Part shown: positions 43,996 through 53,440 of the stretch, in pieces
Numbering within the stretch: position 1 is the first letter of the stretch
Layout: each line of letters opens with the position of its first letter
Assembly: GCA_951801245.1 (NCBI GenBank)
Contig: CATOMC010000002.1
Coordinates: forward strand, 124,001-188,000
DNA: 64,000 nt
Reading direction: 5' to 3'
From: an uncultured Lachnospiraceae bacterium
GTDB taxonomy: Bacteria; Bacillota_A; Clostridia; Lachnospirales; Lachnospiraceae
Position numbers and translations under genes: made by a program
Notes under the pieces: model-generated
Told to the model about the DNA's origin: nothing
The model's input: the letters and a program-made list of their open reading frames with translations, nothing else
The model's database searches: none

Positions 43996-44526
43996 ATGGG
44001 GCAGACAAACTGGCTGGAAGAGATGGCAAAGCAGACATTGACAAAACAGGTTCTCGAAACGAACCGTTATACGCAGAAATACGGTCTTGTTTTAGGAGAG
44101 AAAGAGGCGGCATTACTGGCAAAGGAAAGAGCCAATGTTTTAAGGGCAGAGAGGAGAGTGGAGTTTGGGCCGGGTATTCTTCCGAAAATCATATATGCAT
44201 TTTGTGATTCGGAATTTATCGAACAGGACAATTATTGCGACAGTCTGATCCGTCTGCAGGAAATTTTTTTCCAATATAAGAATGAGACGATGGATGAACT
44301 TACAGACGATGAACTCTTAGAATTTATGAGAGAACAATTTGAGAATGTGTGCTTTGGAGACTTCGGCTATCTGGAAGGCACTTGTCTGGATATTTTCGCG
44401 CAGGCTGTGCGAGCCGGATATTCCGGGTATATAGAGTCGGAAGGAAAGGGTGAGTTTGAGAAGATGGATATTGTCAAGCGCTGGGACAGGGAATTGTATC
44501 TGGAGGCGTTAATCGATCTTTTCTGA
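43996..44526 (+). CDS. Conserved protein of unknown function, first of a pair
   Basis: This 176-residue soluble protein has no signal peptide or known motif. It is rich in Glu and Leu and probably all-helical (EKEAALLAKERANVLRAERR; MDELTDDELLEFMREQFENV). It resembles an uncharacterised Firmicutes family, possibly DUF6323 from memory, but I cannot verify the name. GGGAGGG precedes the ATG. It is followed by 44644-45489 in the same direction with a 117-base gap, and the two probably work together. Confidence 0.65.
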   Translation: MGQTNWLEEMAKQTLTKQVLETNRYTQKYGLVLGEKEAALLAKERANVLRAERRVEFGPGILPKIIYAFCDSEFIEQDNYCDSLIRLQEIFFQYKNETMDELTDDELLEFMREQFENVCFGDFGYLEGTCLDIFAQAVRAGYSGYIESEGKGEFEKMDIVKRWDRELYLEALIDLF

Positions 44527-44643
44527 TCGCTGCGGTTGCAATATGGCATTTTCTTAGGCAGGCTTGTTTGTCTTTGGCTTTTGAGAATCCGTGAAACGTA
44601 ATTGTGACGGTTAGTATGGAGAATTTAGACTGGAGGCGGCGTT

Positions 44644-45489
44644 ATGGGAAATGAGAAATATCCGATGGAAGAAGTCATGGTGATTGTGTCCGAACTGGCA
44701 TGGAAGTATACGGGCAGCGATCATTCTTCTGTCACTTATGAGAAAGCACAGATGTTGATGGAAGCAGTCATGTACTGCATCAGGGAATACGAACATTATA
44801 AAGACAATGCGCTTCTTGTGAAGCAAGCGCCGGTCAAAGAGACTTATGAACGTGGGCGGCAGATTGTGATGGATAAGTTAAAGAAACTGCAGGAACTCTA
44901 TAACGAGCTTATTATGGACTTTAAGGCGTATGGATGTGTATGTCTGCAGGATACCATTAGGAAGGGGATTCCGGTATTTCTGGAAAGGTATGATTATCAG
45001 TATGCGCCGCAGGAGACATTATTGACGCTTGATTATCCGGTCTTAGAAGATGACAGCACATTATCCGGTGTCAGCCGCGTGTTAAACTATGTACAGTGTA
45101 TCTGCCTGGAACAGAAATTCCTGCAAAAGATGGATGACAGGTACATTGTTGAGAGCCTGCGTCGGTACCAAAGAGACTATGAGTACCTGTTTGAAAATAT
45201 TTGTGAAATCGTGCTCCAAAATATGTTAGGGCATATTATGCTGGATAAACCGCTGCAAAAGACAGGGTTTGACAAAGAGGAACAAAAGGAACTGGAAGAG
45301 ATTCTGGCAGATCAATCCGCGGAGCAGATAAAGGTGTATGCAGGAAGAGCATTGGAGCGGCTTACGATTCGGTATTATGAGGATGACAGTCAGTTATTGG
45401 AATATCTAAGCGGCGCCCTTCCTAATATCGTGACCAGAATACAGAACGGTCTGGAAAATCATTGCCTGGGGCAGATTTTTGTATTCTGA
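44644..45489 (+). CDS. Conserved protein of unknown function, second of a pair
   Basis: This 281-residue soluble, mostly helical protein has no signal peptide, with MEEVMVIVSELAWKYTGSDH near the start and YEKAQMLMEAVMYCIREYEH near 40. It resembles an uncharacterised family, possibly DUF6179 from memory. No catalytic motif is visible. CTGGAGGCGG lies upstream of the ATG. Pairing with the preceding gene is the only functional clue. Confidence 0.65.
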   Translation: MGNEKYPMEEVMVIVSELAWKYTGSDHSSVTYEKAQMLMEAVMYCIREYEHYKDNALLVKQAPVKETYERGRQIVMDKLKKLQELYNELIMDFKAYGCVCLQDTIRKGIPVFLERYDYQYAPQETLLTLDYPVLEDDSTLSGVSRVLNYVQCICLEQKFLQKMDDRYIVESLRRYQRDYEYLFENICEIVLQNMLGHIMLDKPLQKTGFDKEEQKELEEILADQSAEQIKVYAGRALERLTIRYYEDDSQLLEYLSGALPNIVTRIQNGLENHCLGQIFVF

Positions 45490-45633
45490 CAGAAGGGCAA
45501 ATGAACGGATAAAAAGCCAGAATAATTTTATTCGGTAGTTGAAGATATTATCATTGCTGTCCCGTTTATAAAGATAAGAATGATGGAGGGCCTTATATGG
45601 CAGACATGGATTGAGAAAACGGGAGGATGGAAG

Positions 45634-46230
45634 ATGAAAAGAGTTGTAATCGTATTGGTTGCGGTATGCCTTTTGCTGACGGGCTGCGGAGTCGGGTTCC
45701 CAGTGCAGGGTAGTTCAGAACGTGTGGGAGCAGAGGACATAGAAAAGCCGGAAAGCGTAGAACAGGCCGGAGATGCAGAAGAGGCAGATAACACAGAACA
45801 GGCCGAGGATGTAGAAGGCACAGAACAGGCCGGGGATGCAGAAGAGGCAGATAACACAGAACAGTCTGAGGATATGGCTGATTCCGGGTCAGACGGTCTT
45901 GGGAGTCTTGACGGCCTGAAGAATATGGACATTAGGGAACTGGCAAATAACTGGCCGGAAAGCATTACCTATGACGCCGATGGTGTCTGGGCAAGTCCTT
46001 TATTTACAACCATGGAAATGAAACAGCCGGTCACATTGTCGATCACTTGTGTGACACTGGATGGCCGCCTGCAGTTAAAAATAGTGAATCAGGATACCGA
46101 AGAGGTTTGTTTTAACGAAAAGAATCCTGATGGAACGTATGAGGTTAAACTCGATCAGGCGGGAACATATCAAGTACTTTTTTATGCCAGAGAGCATGTG
46201 GGAAGTGTTGAAATCGTACCGGAGAATTAG
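45634..46230 (+). CDS. Lipoprotein with internal acidic repeat
   Basis: This lipoprotein of about 198 residues has the signal MKRVVIVLVAVCLLLTGCG with lipobox LTGC. A 21-residue acidic repeat (EQAGDAEEADNTEQ motif, twice) forms a linker, and a C-terminal beta-rich domain of about 100 residues follows (VTLSITCVTLDGRLQLKIVN; GTYQVLFYAREHVGSVEI). It is likely anchored on the outer face of the membrane with the domain held away from it. The ATG at 45634 follows GGGAGGATGG. Function is unknown. Confidence 0.75.
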   Translation: MKRVVIVLVAVCLLLTGCGVGFPVQGSSERVGAEDIEKPESVEQAGDAEEADNTEQAEDVEGTEQAGDAEEADNTEQSEDMADSGSDGLGSLDGLKNMDIRELANNWPESITYDADGVWASPLFTTMEMKQPVTLSITCVTLDGRLQLKIVNQDTEEVCFNEKNPDGTYEVKLDQAGTYQVLFYAREHVGSVEIVPEN

Positions 46231-46275
46231 TGGGCCATTTACCACAAAGTGCATAATTGGGAAATGGTACATTAA

Positions 46276-46327
46276 AAAGAGAGCATGGGAGATAACGTAA
46301 ATGCAGTTATCATACCGTGCTCTCTTT
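46276..46327. terminator. Bidirectional terminator between lipoprotein and citrate synthase genes
   Basis: AAAGAGAGCA pairs with TGCTCTCTTT, with an inner stem GATAAC/GTTATC. It lies between the convergent genes and can end transcription from both. Confidence 0.8.
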
Positions 46328-46344
46328 GTTGTTATCAGAATATA

Positions 46345-47715
46345 TCAGGCATTTCTTTCCAGTAATTTCTGGTAATCTCTGTCCACGCAGATTGTCTTAT
46401 ATGCCGGACGTATGATCTTGCCGTTGTTTGCAAGCTCTTCCATGCGGTGGGCGCTCCAGCCCACGATTCTGGCGATCGCGAAGATAGGGGTGTAGAGCTC
46501 CATCGGCAGGTTGAGCATATCATACACGAAACCGGAATAGAAGTCTACATTAATATTAACGCCCTTGTAGATGGGCCGTTCCTTGGAGATGATCTCCGGG
46601 GCAAGCCGCTCTACCAGAGAGTAGAGTGCGAATTCGTCCTGCAGTCCTTTTTCCACAGAAAGCTTCTCAACGAAAGTCTTAAAGATATTAGCACGAGGAT
46701 CCGACTTTGAGTAAACGGCATGTCCTACACCATAGATCAGGCCCGCATGGTCGAAGGCTTCTTTGTGCAAAAGCCTGGTAAGGTAGTCGGCTACCTGGCC
46801 CTCATTCTTCCAGTCGGAGACTTCACGTTTCATCTCATCAAACATCTTAACAACCTTGATATTGGCGCCGCCGTGGCGGGGACCTTTTAAGGAACCAATA
46901 GCCGCCGCAATGACAGAATAGGTATCTGTCAAAGAGGAGGTAACCACATGGGTTGTAAAGGAGGAGTTGTTACCTCCGCCGTGTTCCATGTGCAGGATCA
47001 GGGCAATATCCAGTATCCGTGCCTCCAATGGCGTGTATTTGCTGTCAGGACGAAGGATATGCAGGATATTCTCCGCGTTGGACAGTTCCAACTGGGGCTG
47101 GTGGATATAGAGACTCTCTCCGTTATGATAATGGTTGTAAGCCTGGTATCCATAGATGGAAAGCATCGGAAACAGCGCGATCAACTGCAGGCTCTGCCGC
47201 AAAACATTAGGCAGGGAAGTGTCATCTGCCCGGTCATCATAAGAATAGAGTGTGAGCACGCATCTGGCCAGTGTATTCATCATATCGTTGCTGGGCGCTT
47301 TCATGATGATATCGCGCACAAAACTGGTAGGAAGGGAGCGATAGCTGTTTAGAAGCTTGGTAAAGCTTTCCAGTTCCTTCTTATCCGGCAGTTTGTCAAA
47401 CAGAAGAAGATAGGTAACTTCCTCAAAACCAAAGCGGTTATCGGCGGAAAAACCATCCACAAGATCTTTCACATTATAGCCTCGGTAAAAGAGCTGCCCA
47501 TGTGTGGGTATCTGGACGCCGTCCACGATTTTGTTGGCGCGTACATCCGAAATATTGGTCAGTCCTGCCAGTACGCCTTTACCGTTTAGGTCACGCAGGC
47601 CGCGCTTTACATCATATTTCGTAAAAAGCTCCGTATCTATAATACCGGCTTGTTCGCTCATATTTGCAAGTCGCACGATTTCAGGTGTGATCTCAGAAAA
47701 ACTGTTTTGTTCCAT
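46345..47715 (-). CDS. gltA: Citrate synthase
   Basis: This enzyme condenses acetyl-CoA and oxaloacetate. In anaerobes it feeds the oxidative branch toward glutamate. The 456-residue protein shows the catalytic regions LHMEHGGGNNSSFTTHVV (His, about 260), GPRHGGANIKVV (about 297) and GVGHAVYSKSDPR (about 345). The start at 47715 is preceded by AAAGGAGG; a longer reading from 47736 would place the start before this site. It is a single minus-strand gene, divergent from deoC. Confidence 0.94.
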   Translation of the reverse strand: MEQNSFSEITPEIVRLANMSEQAGIIDTELFTKYDVKRGLRDLNGKGVLAGLTNISDVRANKIVDGVQIPTHGQLFYRGYNVKDLVDGFSADNRFGFEEVTYLLLFDKLPDKKELESFTKLLNSYRSLPTSFVRDIIMKAPSNDMMNTLARCVLTLYSYDDRADDTSLPNVLRQSLQLIALFPMLSIYGYQAYNHYHNGESLYIHQPQLELSNAENILHILRPDSKYTPLEARILDIALILHMEHGGGNNSSFTTHVVTSSLTDTYSVIAAAIGSLKGPRHGGANIKVVKMFDEMKREVSDWKNEGQVADYLTRLLHKEAFDHAGLIYGVGHAVYSKSDPRANIFKTFVEKLSVEKGLQDEFALYSLVERLAPEIISKERPIYKGVNINVDFYSGFVYDMLNLPMELYTPIFAIARIVGWSAHRMEELANNGKIIRPAYKTICVDRDYQKLLERNA

Positions 47716-48169
47716 AAGATATGTACCTCCTTTCACAATCCGTCATATCTTTCCATGCGGGGCGGTGCATGGGTATCGATATATATCATCTTTTAATTCA
47801 CCTCTCCTATCATACCATGAAAAAAAAGTCTGTAACAGAAAAAAAGAAAAATTTTACAAAACTTTAACAAAATTTGTTCGTGAAAATAGTAAAATGGTAC
47901 CATAAACGATAAGTATTTAACGATATCTTGATTTGTGAGCCGGATAGTTATCCAAATGTGGGCTATGACAGACGCATGAAAAGCCGCGATCACAACATCG
48001 AAGCGGACGGAACCGATAAAAAGTACTGGAAATTTTGCAGATAAAAGATTATCATAGATACAATGTAAGAGTTGGAAGCGTTGGATTTACAATCAGATTT
48101 CGGCTGCTTTATACATGTCTGCCGGAAGTAGTAACGTGACAGATATCAGGAAAGGAGCATTATTATAAA
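47716..48169. other. Divergent intergenic region gltA/deoC
   Basis: These 454 AT-rich bases contain the gltA and deoC upstream regions. On the minus strand TATGAT near 47805-47812 could be the gltA -10. TATTTAACGATA at about 47913-47924 recurs at about 51793-51804 after pckA, possibly by chance. I see no small gene, riboswitch or clear repressor site. Confidence 0.4.
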
Positions 48170-48817
48170 ATGGATAAGAAGGAAATATTAAGACGCGTAG
48201 ATCATACCCAGTTAAAGGCTTTTGCCACATGGGAGGATATCGTTACCCTGTGCGATGAGGCGATTGCAAACGGGACAGCCTCCGTGTGTGTGCCGCCAAC
48301 GTATATCAAAAGAATTCACGATACCTATCAGGACAAAATAAATATTTGTACTGTGGTGGGATTCCCACTGGGATATTCCGTGACGGAAGCGAAAGCTGCA
48401 GAGACACGTAAGGCGATAGAGGATGGCGCGGGCGAGATTGATATGGTAATCAATATCAGCGATGTGAAGAATGGTCTGTATCAGAAAGTAGAGGAAGAAA
48501 TCCGTACAATAAAACAGGAATGCAAAGATAAAATCCTGAAAGTCATCATAGAGACCTGTTATCTGACCGAAGAAGAGAAGATTGCCATGTGCGAGGCCGT
48601 TACCAATGGGGGAGCCGATTATATTAAGACTTCCACAGGCTTCGGTACGGGCGGTGCGACGATAGAGGATATCCGCTTATTTAAAAAGTATATTGGCGAG
48701 GGGGTCAAGATCAAGGCGGCAGGTGGGATTTCCACACTGGAAGATCTGGAAGCGTTTGTGCGGGAAGGATGCGACAGAATCGGTACATCCAGGGCAGTGG
48801 GATTGTTGAAAGAGTGA
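48170..48817 (+). CDS. deoC: Deoxyribose-phosphate aldolase
   Basis: DeoC splits 2-deoxyribose-5-phosphate into glyceraldehyde-3-phosphate and acetaldehyde. The 215-residue length is normal. Signatures are RVDHTQLKAFATWEDI at the start, VVGFPLGYSVTEAK, the Schiff-base Lys in ADYIKTSTGFGTGGAT (about 148) and KIKAAGGISTLEDL. AAAGGAGC precedes the ATG. It stands alone, with no other deo genes in the window. Confidence 0.96.
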   Translation: MDKKEILRRVDHTQLKAFATWEDIVTLCDEAIANGTASVCVPPTYIKRIHDTYQDKINICTVVGFPLGYSVTEAKAAETRKAIEDGAGEIDMVINISDVKNGLYQKVEEEIRTIKQECKDKILKVIIETCYLTEEEKIAMCEAVTNGGADYIKTSTGFGTGGATIEDIRLFKKYIGEGVKIKAAGGISTLEDLEAFVREGCDRIGTSRAVGLLKE

Positions 48818-48897
48818 GATTGCTTTCCGGCTGACGTGTGAAAAGCGACTTTTTCATAATATGATAACATTTTTAGGAAATTTTTCCTGTTTTCTGT

Positions 48898-48925
48898 TTG
48901 CTTTTTCATCAGGCAGAGGTATAAT
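48898..48925 (+). promoter_or_regulatory. Predicted sigma-A promoter of flagellin-like gene
   Basis: TTGCTT (48898-48903), a 16-base spacer and TATAAT (48920-48925) lie upstream of the flagellin-like gene. I see no sigma-28-type promoter, which most flagellin genes would have. Confidence 0.6.
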
Positions 48926-49001
48926 ATTATTATACTAGGTACAGTTTGGTTAGCGAAGCTTTCGAGTTTGTGAGACAAATTTCGTAGAAAGGAGCATGTT
49001 T

Positions 49002-49760
49002 ATGAACACGATATCATCTCAAAAAGGGATTTTCTGGTCGTATACGCATCTTGCCAGCGGTAAGAGGATCAATACAGCCAAAGATGACGCGGCGGGGCTG
49101 GCCATTGCGAATCGGATGAAGACGCAGGAAACGGGATTGCGTGTCGGTGCACAGAATGCTGGGATGGCCATGGGCGCTGCGAATGTGGCAGAGGGCGCGC
49201 TTGGCGGCATGTCGGACTATCTGCAGCGGATTCATGAACTGGCCATCAGATCCATGAACGGCATGAATACGGATGCGGATAAACAGATTTATCAAAAAGA
49301 GATCGATCAGATGAAACAGGGGATCGAATCTTTGGCGCGGGACACTTCTTTTAACGAACAGAAGCTTTTAGACGGCAGTATGGCAGATATGTCGATTGCG
49401 ACTTCGCCAAACGGCGGCGGAATGAGTATTCAGATGCAGAATTCCACGTTAGAGGCGCTGGGGATAGCCGATCTGGATGTTACGTCCAAGGATTTTAATC
49501 TGGATTCCATCAAGAAGGCGATGGATATGGTATCCGAACGCAGAAGCAGTCTGGGGGCTTCCACCAATGCTCTGGAACGTGTACGTAATTTTAACACGTC
49601 CGCGGCGCTTACGCAGTTATCCTCCAGAAGTCGCCTGGAAGATTTGGATTTTCCTAAGGCGGTTTCCAGGAAGAAGCAGGAAGAAGTACTGGGGCAGTAT
49701 CGGATGCATATGATCAGAAGACAGATGGATCAGAAGAAATCTGTCACGGCGCTGTTTTAA
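49002..49760 (+). CDS. Solitary flagellin-like protein
   Basis: This 252-residue protein has the N-terminal flagellin signature LASGKRINTAKDDAAGLAIA, MKTQETGLRVGAQNAGMAMG and later RDTSFNEQKLLDGS. A C-terminal D1/D0-like helix region contains RRSSLGASTNALERVRNFNT. The N-terminus (MNTISSQKGIFWSYTH) and the extreme C-terminus diverge from standard flagellins, and the variable middle is nearly absent. ATG 49002 fits the GGAG spacing better than 48996. No other flagellar gene is nearby. It could be a minor or relic filament protein, or a secreted flagellin homologue with another role. Confidence 0.85.
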   Translation: MNTISSQKGIFWSYTHLASGKRINTAKDDAAGLAIANRMKTQETGLRVGAQNAGMAMGAANVAEGALGGMSDYLQRIHELAIRSMNGMNTDADKQIYQKEIDQMKQGIESLARDTSFNEQKLLDGSMADMSIATSPNGGGMSIQMQNSTLEALGIADLDVTSKDFNLDSIKKAMDMVSERRSSLGASTNALERVRNFNTSAALTQLSSRSRLEDLDFPKAVSRKKQEEVLGQYRMHMIRRQMDQKKSVTALF

Positions 49761-49895
49761 TATTGACTTTTTATGGCCTGTCTGAGATAATGTTAAAGGT
49801 GTACGGATGCGCGTACATACAAGGGAAGTTCGGGATTTTCGGAGTTTTCCGGAAATTTCCGTGAAATAATACAATTTTAAGGAGGAGAATATAAT

Positions 49896-51611
49896 ATGGC
49901 AACAAAAGCGTATTATCCCATTTCCGAAATTGGTGCTGGTAAGGCTGGTTTTTCCAAGACCCGTTCCATCATCGAGGCAGCATTTTACGGAAACAATGTA
50001 GTAAAGGTCAGCACCTTGAGAGAAGCTTATGAATTGGCAAAGAATTCACCTGGTACAGTAGTGACAGATATGCCGGTCAAAGACGGTGAGACGTTTGGTC
50101 TTCCTGCTGACGCTAAGGTTCTGTTATTCAATGACGGCGCAGTAACAGGCCGTTATGCAGCAGCACGTCGTATCAAGGGCGAGCCTGGTGTGGATGAGGC
50201 TAAGCTGGATAAAGTAGTTATGGATGCAATCTATGAGACCCGTTGGAAAACCATGTATCATGCAGAGTGTTTCGTAGGTCTTGATTCTGAATTTATGGCT
50301 AAGGCACACCTCCTGATTCCGGAAGGGGAAGAGAACTTACTGTACAACTGGATGATCAACTTCCAGTATATGTCTGACGAGTATGTTAAGATGTACAAGA
50401 ACTCCAAGCCGGTAGGCGATGGCAAAGAGCCTGATATCTATATTTTCTCCGATCCTCAGTGGGCACCTCATGAGGCTCCTGATGTGGACTATAGCTGCTT
50501 AAGCGATCCTCTGACACTGTGCTACTTCGACACCAACGAGAACTGTGCGGCAATCCTTGGTATGAAGTATTTTGGTGAGCATAAGAAAGGTACTCTGACA
50601 ATGGCATGGGCACTGGCTAACAGAAATGGTTACGCTTCCTGCCACGGTGGTCAGAAAGAGTACTCCTTAGAAGGCGGCAAGAAGTTCGTTGCTTCCGTAT
50701 ATGGTCTGTCAGGTTCCGGTAAGTCTACTCTGACACATGCAAAACATGACGGCAAGTATGACGCATTTGGCGGCATCAAAGTGCTTCACGATGATGCGTT
50801 TATCATCAACAGTGATACCTGTGCATCCATCGCTTTGGAGCCTACTTATTTTGATAAGACAGCAGATTACCCGACAGGATGTCCTGATAACGAGTATCTG
50901 TTATCTGCTCAGAACTGCTCCTGCACAATGGACAGCGAGGGCAAGATTCAGTTAGTAACAGAGGATATCAGAAACGGTAACGGTCGTGCAATCAAGTCTA
51001 AATTATGGTCTCCTAACCGTGTAGACAAGATTGACGCACCTGTTAATGCAATCTTCTGGATTATGAAGGATCCTACGATCCCGCCGGTTGTTAAGTTGAA
51101 AGGTTCCGCACTTGCATCCGTTATGGGCGCGACACTGGCTACCAAGACATCTTCTGCAGAGCGTGTTGCTGCAGGTACCGATATGAATGCAATCCGTATC
51201 GTTCCTTATGCTAATCCGTTCAGAACGTATCCTCTGGTGAATGACTATGAGAAGTTCAAGAAGCTGGTGGAAGAGAAGAACGTTGACTGCTACATCGTTA
51301 ACACAGGTGACTTCATGGGTCACAAGTGCCAGAAAGAAGATACTCTTGGTATCTTAGAGACCATCGTAGAGGGCAAGGCTAAATTTGAGCAGTGGGGTCC
51401 TTTCGAAGACATCGAGATTATGAATGACTGGAGCGGCAAGACAGGCGACTTCACACCTGACTTGAACGATGCAGATTACAAGGCTCAGTTAAAGAGTGCT
51501 CTGGAGACTCGTGTAAATGCGGTTAAGGGCTTTGCTGAGAAGAAGGAAGGCTATGATAAACTTCCTGACGAGGCACTGGAAGCATTGGAGAAGTTGGTGA
51601 ATGCATTATAA
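49896..51611 (+). CDS. pckA: Phosphoenolpyruvate carboxykinase (ATP)
   Basis: PckA interconverts oxaloacetate plus ATP with PEP, CO2 and ADP. In gut fermenters it often runs in the carboxylating direction. The 571-residue protein has the kinase loop GLSGSGKSTLTHAKH (about 270), HDDAFIINSDT and the following catalytic Arg/Lys regions. AAGGAGGAG precedes the ATG. Codon choice is strongly biased (GGT, TTC, CGT), unlike most neighbours, and points to high expression. A terminator lies at 51733. Confidence 0.96.
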   Translation: MATKAYYPISEIGAGKAGFSKTRSIIEAAFYGNNVVKVSTLREAYELAKNSPGTVVTDMPVKDGETFGLPADAKVLLFNDGAVTGRYAAARRIKGEPGVDEAKLDKVVMDAIYETRWKTMYHAECFVGLDSEFMAKAHLLIPEGEENLLYNWMINFQYMSDEYVKMYKNSKPVGDGKEPDIYIFSDPQWAPHEAPDVDYSCLSDPLTLCYFDTNENCAAILGMKYFGEHKKGTLTMAWALANRNGYASCHGGQKEYSLEGGKKFVASVYGLSGSGKSTLTHAKHDGKYDAFGGIKVLHDDAFIINSDTCASIALEPTYFDKTADYPTGCPDNEYLLSAQNCSCTMDSEGKIQLVTEDIRNGNGRAIKSKLWSPNRVDKIDAPVNAIFWIMKDPTIPPVVKLKGSALASVMGATLATKTSSAERVAAGTDMNAIRIVPYANPFRTYPLVNDYEKFKKLVEEKNVDCYIVNTGDFMGHKCQKEDTLGILETIVEGKAKFEQWGPFEDIEIMNDWSGKTGDFTPDLNDADYKAQLKSALETRVNAVKGFAEKKEGYDKLPDEALEALEKLVNAL

Positions 51612-51732
51612 GGGAAGTAAATTCCTTCGGAATTAACTTCGCGAGTTTTGCTTTGCGAACTCGAATAAGCGGTGGGTTAACTTCGCTTCGTAAGATATGT
51701 TTTTAACAACCTCGGTTTGATGAATAAAGTAG

Positions 51733-51764
51733 AAAGGGGAATCCATTTACGGATTCTCCTTTTT
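51733..51764 (+). terminator. Intrinsic terminator of pckA
   Basis: AAAGGGGAATCC pairs with GGATTCTCCTTT (one G-T pair) around ATTTAC, and the T-run continues. Between the pckA stop and this site are two short hairpins, AATTCC/GGAATT and CGAGTT/AACTCG (51629-51664), similar in style to the rnfA-rnfB spacer. Confidence 0.85.
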
Positions 51765-51876
51765 ATGGTATATCAATGTGTTGTGACGTAGAATATTTAA
51801 CGATAATGTGAAGTGCTCTTAGAATCGCTGCGGTTGGGCGGTGATTTTATGAGTATGGTGTGATGATAGTGTATGA

Positions 51877-52419
51877 TCAGTTGGCCTTGCAGTTTTTGCG
51901 GTGGGCTTTTAATTTTTTGACGGCCCAGGCATAGTGGCTGGAAGTACTGCTGATGAAGTAGGAGCCGAGGGGACTGTTGCCGACCCAGGGGAAAACTCCT
52001 TTGGTAAATAGTTCTTCATTTGAGAATGTCTCCGCTAACTGCATGACTTCCTGATGGGACTGTGCAAGCATTTCTTTGGCTTCTTCCAAGGTGGTATTCT
52101 GATGATTTTGCCAGAAAATCTCATTCATCCTCCCGTAAGTTTTCCAGGTATAGGGACGGGGAAGAAAAGGTGCAGGGGTGCCGGCCTGGTTAGTGCTGAC
52201 CCAGTGGAGCAAAAGCTGATGCCATTCGTAGAGATGGATCAGGACATCCCTTAGGTTCTTGTCGCGCCGCCAGTGGGCTTCTTTCTTTTTCTCATCCGCG
52301 CTGAAATCAAAAGGTGTGGAAAGTTCTTTTTCGGATAATCCCGCAATCAACTGGTTCATCTGTTCGTAGTTCTCGGCTGCTGCACTCAGCAATTCTGTTT
52401 TTGTGGTTGGTCTGCTCAT
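51877..52419 (-). CDS. ClbS/DfsB-family four-helix protein
   Basis: This 180-residue protein has the family start RPTTKTELLSAAAENYEQMNQLI, RDVLIHLYEWHQLLLHWV near 70 and SYFISSTSSHYAWAVKKLKA near the end, as in DfsB/ClbS (DUF1706) proteins. Family member ClbS protects against colibactin; most others are uncharacterised and belong to the DinB-like helical fold. An AGAGGGAATTC lies upstream of the ATG. It is divergent in order from nothing and lies downstream of the WYL regulator on the same strand, which may control it. Confidence 0.85.
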   Translation of the reverse strand: MSRPTTKTELLSAAAENYEQMNQLIAGLSEKELSTPFDFSADEKKKEAHWRRDKNLRDVLIHLYEWHQLLLHWVSTNQAGTPAPFLPRPYTWKTYGRMNEIFWQNHQNTTLEEAKEMLAQSHQEVMQLAETFSNEELFTKGVFPWVGNSPLGSYFISSTSSHYAWAVKKLKAHRKNCKAN

Positions 52420-52523
52420 ATGAATTCCCTCTTTTCTCAGATTGTTTTCTTTTCAGGATTCTCCTGAATCGTGATTTCTGATTTCATCATAACACAGATA
52501 ACCTGACAATATGTGTCAGGGTT

Positions 52524-53417
52524 TCAGATTTTATTTTTTTCGAAAATGAGTTTGGCCTGTTCGGCAAGAGCTTGTTTCAAATGTGAAGGCGCAAGAACCG
52601 CCACATTTGGCCCGAAGGAGAGCAGAAAGCCGATCAGCCAGTTGTCCTCAGGCACTTTTGCCTGCACCAGAAGGGTTCCGTCATCTTGTATGGCTACCTG
52701 CGCCGGGTCAAATTCATCATAGACACGGTAGGCCATCTCACCGGGAAAAGAAAGAGTGACTTCCTGTTCAACGGGAGAAGAATCGCAGGATTCCGGAAAG
52801 GGGCCGCATGTGAAGCTTTCGTCCAAAAGTTCCAGATGCAGGATGCGGCTTAGTTTGAACAGACGGAAATCTTGTTTTACGGTACAGTAGGATTTCAGAT
52901 ACCAGGCATGTCCTTTGTAAAACAATTTTAAGGGATAAATGGTCCGCTTTGTATTGTGCATGGAAGAAGCGGCATATGTGATTTTGGTGCATCGGTGCTG
53001 CAGGATAGCTGTTTTCAGCAATTCGAATTTGGCATTGTCACCCGGTTTATCACCCCATCTTGAGAAATCTACCTCTAGCCAGTCATCCGAGCGGAGTTTA
53101 AACAGGGCGGAGAGTTTCTGGAGGATCAGAGAATTATCGGTATCCGGGGCGGTGTGAACACCTTGCAGAGCCGTCAGGATTTCCTGTTTCTCCTGTTCTG
53201 AGAACATCGTCCGGTCCAGGACAAAGTCATCCATCAGACAGATACCGCCGTCGCGTCCAGGTTCGGCAAAGACCGGTATCCCGGCGCTGCTTAAGGCATC
53301 AATATCCCGGTATATGGTCCTGACAGATACCTCCAGTTCCCTGGCCAGTTCCGGGGCAGTGGAGCGGCCCTTTTGCAATAAATGATATATGATTTTAAAT
53401 AATCGGCCTTCTTTCAT
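52524..53417 (-). CDS. YafY-type WYL-domain transcriptional regulator
   Basis: This 297-residue protein has an N-terminal HTH_11 domain (KIIYHLLQKGRSTAPELARE; VSVRTIYRDIDALSSAGIPV), a WYL domain in the middle (RTIYPLKLFYKGHAWYLKSY) and a C-terminal extension. Such regulators sense small ligands or nucleic acids and often control a neighbouring gene. It reads toward the DfsB-like gene 104 bases downstream, its likely operon partner or target. Confidence 0.88.
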   Translation of the reverse strand: MKEGRLFKIIYHLLQKGRSTAPELARELEVSVRTIYRDIDALSSAGIPVFAEPGRDGGICLMDDFVLDRTMFSEQEKQEILTALQGVHTAPDTDNSLILQKLSALFKLRSDDWLEVDFSRWGDKPGDNAKFELLKTAILQHRCTKITYAASSMHNTKRTIYPLKLFYKGHAWYLKSYCTVKQDFRLFKLSRILHLELLDESFTCGPFPESCDSSPVEQEVTLSFPGEMAYRVYDEFDPAQVAIQDDGTLLVQAKVPEDNWLIGFLLSFGPNVAVLAPSHLKQALAEQAKLIFEKNKI

Positions 53418-53440
53418 GGCGCTTTCTCCGTTTCTTTACT

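Noticed and set aside
47913..51804. TATTTAACGATA shared by the gltA/deoC region and the pckA downstream region as a common operator
   Set aside because: It has only two copies, one of them downstream of all nearby genes, with no dyad symmetry. Chance is a sufficient explanation without a genome-wide count.
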